Made by a program: the position numbers and the translations under genes. This document shows positions 6,188 to 9,642 of a stretch of 9,642 nt of DNA, piece by piece; position 1 is the stretch's first letter; every line of letters starts with the position of its first letter. This stretch comes from JBCBJZ01 sp038522635 (lineage in GTDB: Bacteria; Pseudomonadota; Alphaproteobacteria; Rhizobiales; Hyphomicrobiaceae). The notes under the pieces were generated by a model. The model saw only the letters and a list, made by a program, of their open reading frames with translations. It did not search any database and was not told the origin of the DNA. The stretch lies in assembly GCA_038522635.1 (NCBI GenBank), contig JBCBJZ010000139.1:1-9642 (forward strand), read 5' to 3'.

Positions 6188-7774
6188 CTATTCCCTGTGC
6201 CGCTCCGGCACGCGATCGCTCGCCGCAAGATCGAAGAAGCGCGTGTAACGCCCCTCGAAGCCGAGCACCACCGTTCCCACAGCGCCATGCCGCTGCTTCC
6301 CGATAATCGCCTCAGCCTTGCCGCTCACGCGCACCATCTCATCCTGCCACTTGAAGAACTGTTCGGTGCCTTCGCTCGGCTTCGCGCGCTCAATATAGTA
6401 CTCCTCACGGAAGACGAACATCACAACGTCAGCATCCTGTTCGATCGAACCGGACTCGCGCAGATCGGAAAGTTGGGGGCGCTTATCCTCGCGCTGCTCC
6501 ACCGCACGGCTCAACTGCGACAGGGCGATGATCGGCACCTGAAGCTCCTTTGCCAGAGCTTTCAGGCTGGTGGTGATTTCGGTGATTTCCTGCACCCGGC
6601 TTTCGCCACCGCGCTTACTGCCGGCCAGCAATTGCAAATAGTCGATGATCACAAGATCAAGCCCGCGCTGCCGCTTCAGTTTCCGCGCCCGCGCGGCCAA
6701 TTGTGCGACCGTGATGCCGCCCGTCTCATCGATGTAGAGTGGGATTTGCGCCAACCGCTGGGTGGCAGCAGCAAGCCGGTCGAACTCGTCCTGGTCGATC
6801 AGGCCGCGGCGGATTTTCTCGGATGAAATTTCAGCCTGCTCCGCCAAAATCCGGGTGGCGAGCTGCTCCGCCGACATCTCCAGCGAGAAGAACCCGACGA
6901 TCCCCCCGCACGTTGAATCAACGGTGCCATCCTCACGCACCTTATCGCTGTAGGCGTTCGCCACATTGAAAGCGATGTTGGTGACAAGCGCCGTCTTGCC
7001 CATCGAGGGGCGGCCCGCGAGGATGATGAGATCAGAGTTTTGCAGCCCACCAAGCCGACTGTCCAAGTCGACAAGACCAGTCGATAGGCCTGACAACCCA
7101 CCCTGCACCTTGAAGGCGTTGTTCGCCATGTCGAGGGCTGCCGTCAACGCGGTATCGAAGCTTTCGAAGTCCTTCCCGTATTTCCCGCTTTCGGCCAAGT
7201 TGAAAAGCGCCGTCTCGGCCTCCAAGATCTGTTGGTTCGGTGGCAGGTCGACGGGGCTGTCGTAGGCCGTGTTGGCGACGTCTTCGCCGATCACGATCAG
7301 CATCCGGCGGATGGCCAATTCCTGCACCGTGCGCGCGTAATCGTAGACGTTGATGATCCCGGTGGCGCTCGCAGCAAGCCGTCCCATGTACTGCGGTACG
7401 GTCAGGTTCTCATCGACCGGCTCGGCGTTTTCAAAGAAGGTGCGCAACGTCACGGGACTGGCGATCTTGCCGGCGCGGATCAGTTTCTCAGCGGTCTCGA
7501 AGATTTGCGCATGGAGCGGATCGAAGAAGTGCTGCGCTTCCAGCAGGCCTGAAATGCGCTCATAGCACTCGTTGTTGATCAACAGCGCGCCGAGCAATTC
7601 TTGTTCAGCGTCGATGTTGTGCGGGGCAGCGCGAAACGCGATCCCGTCGAGGCTTTCGCGCGCGGGATGAGACGTCTGGGACAGCGCGCCGTCGGAACGA
7701 TCATCGGGATGTGATGATCGGGTGAGGTCGAGGGCGGTGGCGGTGGCGTCAGGAGCGTAGGGCGTTTTGGTCAT
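6188..7774 (-). CDS. dnaB: Replicative DNA helicase DnaB
   Basis: DnaB is the hexameric 5'-3' helicase that unwinds DNA at the replication fork and recruits primase. The 528-residue protein begins with a non-conserved ~45-residue tail, then PHNIDAEQELLGALL (51-65), the opening of the N-terminal helical domain. A linker and the RecA-like motor domain follow: Walker A GRPSMGKT (254-261), FFSLEMS (295-301), Walker B LVIIDYLQLL (374-383), and the DLRESGSIEQDADVVMFVFR segment. There is no intein at the Walker A site or elsewhere. A short insertion at about 277-291 separates the helix after Walker A from the next strand. The ATG at 7774 gives a family-like length; a GTG at 7861 would add 29 residues of no recognisable character. 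No clear ribosome binding site is seen. The common neighbours rpsF, rpsR and rplI are not next to it; a dnaJ-like gene is upstream. Confidence 0.97.
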   Translation of the reverse strand: MTKTPYAPDATATALDLTRSSHPDDRSDGALSQTSHPARESLDGIAFRAAPHNIDAEQELLGALLINNECYERISGLLEAQHFFDPLHAQIFETAEKLIRAGKIASPVTLRTFFENAEPVDENLTVPQYMGRLAASATGIINVYDYARTVQELAIRRMLIVIGEDVANTAYDSPVDLPPNQQILEAETALFNLAESGKYGKDFESFDTALTAALDMANNAFKVQGGLSGLSTGLVDLDSRLGGLQNSDLIILAGRPSMGKTALVTNIAFNVANAYSDKVREDGTVDSTCGGIVGFFSLEMSAEQLATRILAEQAEISSEKIRRGLIDQDEFDRLAAATQRLAQIPLYIDETGGITVAQLAARARKLKRQRGLDLVIIDYLQLLAGSKRGGESRVQEITEITTSLKALAKELQVPIIALSQLSRAVEQREDKRPQLSDLRESGSIEQDADVVMFVFREEYYIERAKPSEGTEQFFKWQDEMVRVSGKAEAIIGKQRHGAVGTVVLGFEGRYTRFFDLAASDRVPERHRE

Positions 7775-7940
7775 GGCGCCGGGGTAACCGATTCCCGAAA
7801 GCCCGCCGTGTAGCAGCCTCACCGTGCATCGCGCTCGTCCCCGCAATGCACACACGTCCACAGCCGCTACAACGCCGCCGCAGATCTACGCTTGGCAGGC
7901 TCACTCTCGTCCGCCCTGGAGCTCAGCCGAATCGTCCGCG

Positions 7941-8879
7941 CTACTTCCGCCCCGGATCGTAGCCGTGCGTCTGACGCCATTCAGAAATGAAATACGACAG
8001 CTGGTCATCGATCTCGGACGGCAGCACGACTTTGACGCTCACCAAGTGATCGCCCGCCGCCTTGCTGCCACGCGCTGCAATCCCGCGGCCCTTCAGCCGC
8101 AGCACGCGCCCTGAACTGGTGCCCTTTGGGATCGTGACCGTGACGCGGCCTTCGATCGTTTGCACCTCGATGCGTCCGCCCAGCACGGCTTCATCGATGG
8201 TGATCGGCAGTTCGCTCATGATGTCATCGCCCTGGCGGCGGAAAACGGGATGCGCGCGCACGCGAATTTCAACGAGCGCATCGCCGGGTTCAGCGCCGCG
8301 AAAGCCGGCCGCGCCCTTGCCTTTGAGCCGCAGCGTTTGCCCATCGTTGACGCCGGGGGGAACGGACAAATCAAGCATACCGCCTTCCGGCAGCGTGACG
8401 CGCTTTTTGGTGCCCGAAACCGCTTCCAGAAAGTCCACCTCCAGCGTGTAGCGCACATCCTGGCCACGCATATGGGGCGCTTGGCCTGCCATGCCCGGGC
8501 CACCGCCACGCCCGAAGAGATCGGAGAAGATATCGCCGAAGCCAAATTCGTCCGCGCCCGCACCACCGCTGGCACCGCCCCCGCCAAATGGGCCCTGCCC
8601 GGGCCGCGCGCCTGCGCCAGAACCTGCGCCCGCGCGCGAAAAGCCGCGCCGCACTTCGCCATTGGCATCGATCTCGCCCCTATCGAAGGCGCTGCGTCGA
8701 TCCTTATCGCCAAGCAGCGCGTAGGCCGCTGACACCTTCTTGAAGCGGTCAGCCGCCGCCTGATCGTCCGGGTTCACATCGGGATGCAGCGTTTTGGCGA
8801 GCTGGCGGTAAGCGCGGCGTACCTCGTCATCGCTGGCGCTGCGCGCCACGCCCAACACGGTGTAGGGATTTTCCGCCAT
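7941..8879 (-). CDS. Class B DnaJ-type co-chaperone (CbpA-like)
   Basis: This is a J-domain protein expected to stimulate the ATPase of DnaK and deliver substrates. From the ATG at 8879 it has 312 residues: a J domain (1-70) with the HPD triad at 32-34, and a long Gly-rich linker (about 80-140) containing GFGDIFSDLFG. Two C-terminal beta-sandwich substrate-binding regions follow, and a final segment ending YDPGRK. No CxxCxGxG repeats are present, so it lacks the zinc-binding domain of DnaJ proper and belongs with CbpA/class B proteins. The start at 8879 is preferred because AAGG lies five bases upstream and MAENPYTVLGV is the usual opening. An ATG at 8915 adds 12 residues without a ribosome binding site. 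It lies 166 bases upstream of dnaB with no evident terminator between them. I give no symbol because cbpA and dnaJ names are used inconsistently for this family. Confidence 0.92.
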   Translation of the reverse strand: MAENPYTVLGVARSASDDEVRRAYRQLAKTLHPDVNPDDQAAADRFKKVSAAYALLGDKDRRSAFDRGEIDANGEVRRGFSRAGAGSGAGARPGQGPFGGGGASGGAGADEFGFGDIFSDLFGRGGGPGMAGQAPHMRGQDVRYTLEVDFLEAVSGTKKRVTLPEGGMLDLSVPPGVNDGQTLRLKGKGAAGFRGAEPGDALVEIRVRAHPVFRRQGDDIMSELPITIDEAVLGGRIEVQTIEGRVTVTIPKGTSSGRVLRLKGRGIAARGSKAAGDHLVSVKVVLPSEIDDQLSYFISEWRQTHGYDPGRK

Positions 8880-9129
8880 TTTCGCCTTGGTCAGTTGGTC
8901 CGTGGTATCGGCCATCGGGCCGATGGGCCGGCGGCCGCGTCTGGTCTACGCCGCTGTCTCCCGCCGGCCAATCATGTGATGTTTTTGGCAACAGTGAGAG
9001 CGCCCGGCCATCATTGTGGCCAGTCAACCCATTCTTGCAAATGTGTGACCCGAAAGTCGCCTGATCAAGGGCTTAAGCCGCGAAGCCTTGGATGACCAAA
9101 GCAGCGGACACCCAAGAAGCCACGCGCGC
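8880..9129 (-). promoter_or_regulatory. Intergenic region between ppx and the dnaJ-like gene
   Basis: This is the longest gene-free stretch (250 bases). On the minus strand it holds CTTTGG-TCAT-CCAAGG (9101-9086), a six-pair hairpin with one G-T pair soon after the ppx stop. Next is the perfect 10-bp palindrome GGCTTAAGCC (9079-9070), then TTGCAA-16 bases-CACAAT as a weak sigma-70-like pair (about 9040-9013), and the inverted repeat GGCCA-6-TGGCC (9021-9006). None of the hairpins is followed by a T run, so a terminator for ppx is not certain. The region probably ends the ppx transcript and starts that of the dnaJ-like gene, with a long 5' leader. Confidence 0.35.
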
Positions 9130-9642
9130 TTAAGGCGCTACCCGCAACTCAAACGTTCGCCCCAGCAGCGCGCCCAAATTGGCAAAACGGCGTTCCACAC
9201 GATCTCCACTGAGACCCACATAGGGCTTGGGCAGCGTCAAACACAACGTATCCTCACCATAACTCAGCGGCATCTCATCGATGATGCCTGGCTCTCCCAT
9301 GCTGACCACGTGTGCAGCCCTCAACGCCGCGCCCAACACCTGCGCGCGCTCGACCTCATCGGGTCCGGCGATTTCCCGCAGATGCGCGGAAAACTCCGCC
9401 CCATCATCGCTCGCCTTGCTCGTCCCCACATGCCGGAAATAGGCCGTGAGCGCCAAAAACACGCGGCCTGGATGATCGATCCCGACGAGGCCCGCGTGCG
9501 CGATAACGTTGAGCGACTGCGCGCCGCGGTAGTCAGGGTGGGCACGCCAGGCGACATCAGACACCAAGCAGGCGGCATGACGTAAGCGGCGCTGTGCCGG
9601 CGTCTCGGGCGGCCCGGGTGCTGTAAACAACGGGTCAGTCCA
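9130..9642 (-). CDS. ppx: Exopolyphosphatase / Ppx-GppA family phosphatase, C-terminal part (cut by the window edge)
   Basis: The frame stays open to the right edge, so the start lies outside; 170 residues are visible, beginning WTDPLFTAPG. The family hydrolyses terminal phosphates of polyphosphate and/or the 5' phosphate of pppGpp. The visible part matches the C-terminal helical (HD-like) domain of alphaproteobacterial Ppx: RRLRHAACLVSDVAWRAHPDYR at about residues 18-39, then SLNVIAHAGLVGIDHPGR and FLALTAYFRHVG. A closing region with LTLPKPYVGLSGDRVERRFANLGALLG follows. The N-terminal actin-like ATPase domain with the catalytic residues is not in the window, so Ppx versus GppA activity cannot be decided. 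A TTG at 9630 could be mistaken for a start, but the family continues upstream of it. The gene ends with TAA at 9132-9130. Confidence 0.88.
   Translation of the reverse strand, partial: WTDPLFTAPGPPETPAQRRLRHAACLVSDVAWRAHPDYRGAQSLNVIAHAGLVGIDHPGRVFLALTAYFRHVGTSKASDDGAEFSAHLREIAGPDEVERAQVLGAALRAAHVVSMGEPGIIDEMPLSYGEDTLCLTLPKPYVGLSGDRVERRFANLGALLGRTFELRVAP

Noticed and set aside
6188..7774. Intein or phage-type origin of dnaB
   Set aside because: The Walker A and downstream motifs are uninterrupted, the length is normal, and neighbouring genes are housekeeping.
8480..8640. GC-rich repeat-like stretch in the dnaJ-like gene
   Set aside because: It simply encodes the Gly-rich linker expected after the J domain; there is no perfect repeat unit.
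8827..9027. Minus-strand frame from a TTG at 9027, and a 22-codon frame at 9014-8946, upstream of the dnaJ-like gene
   Set aside because: The first overlaps the J domain in another frame. The second has no convincing ribosome binding site; neither shows any family feature.

Overview
The window reads as an ordinary stretch of core chromosome from a GC-rich alphaproteobacterium, most likely near Hyphomicrobiales (Rhizobiales). The reasons are protein character (a RadA with an N-terminal zinc finger, a class B DnaJ of the alphaproteobacterial type, a Ppx C-terminus with the 'RRLRHAACL..DV.WRAHPDYR' signature) and gene order (miaA and serB back to back; alr followed directly by radA). This placement is inference from remembered family features, not from a database search. 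I see no mobile element, phage gene, CRISPR array, tRNA or rRNA, and no cluster that looks like an undescribed system. Layout, left to right: (1) 1-179, a short region downstream of miaA on the minus strand, with a candidate leader peptide and hairpins; in many alphaproteobacteria the next gene in this direction is ilvB/ilvI (acetolactate synthase), which would lie outside the window. (2) miaA (minus) and serB (plus), divergent, sharing a 99-bp intergenic region that holds a terminator-like hairpin. (3) rnd (minus), whose 3' end overlaps the 3' end of serB by 11 bp. (4) radA and alr (minus), 3 bp apart and almost certainly co-transcribed. (5) dnaB (minus). (6) A cbpA/dnaJ-class co-chaperone gene (minus). 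(7) The 3' part of a ppx/gppA-family gene (minus), cut by the right edge. Seven of the eight genes are on the minus strand; only serB is on the plus strand. No gene-free stretch exceeds 300 bases; the longest is about 250 bases, between ppx and the dnaJ-like gene. The genes are individually well-known housekeeping functions: tRNA modification (miaA), serine synthesis (serB), RNA 3' processing (rnd), recombinational repair (radA), D-alanine supply for peptidoglycan (alr), replication fork unwinding (dnaB), protein folding (dnaJ-like) and polyphosphate/(p)ppGpp metabolism (ppx). alr-radA is the only convincing co-transcribed pair; the other minus-strand genes are spaced by 74-250 bases and could have their own promoters. 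The points worth a second look are small: the 1-179 leader region, the hairpin with a T tract just before miaA, a possible leaderless promoter for rnd, a 9-bp in-frame tandem duplication inside rnd, the N-terminal extension of Alr, and symmetric elements upstream of the dnaJ-like gene.
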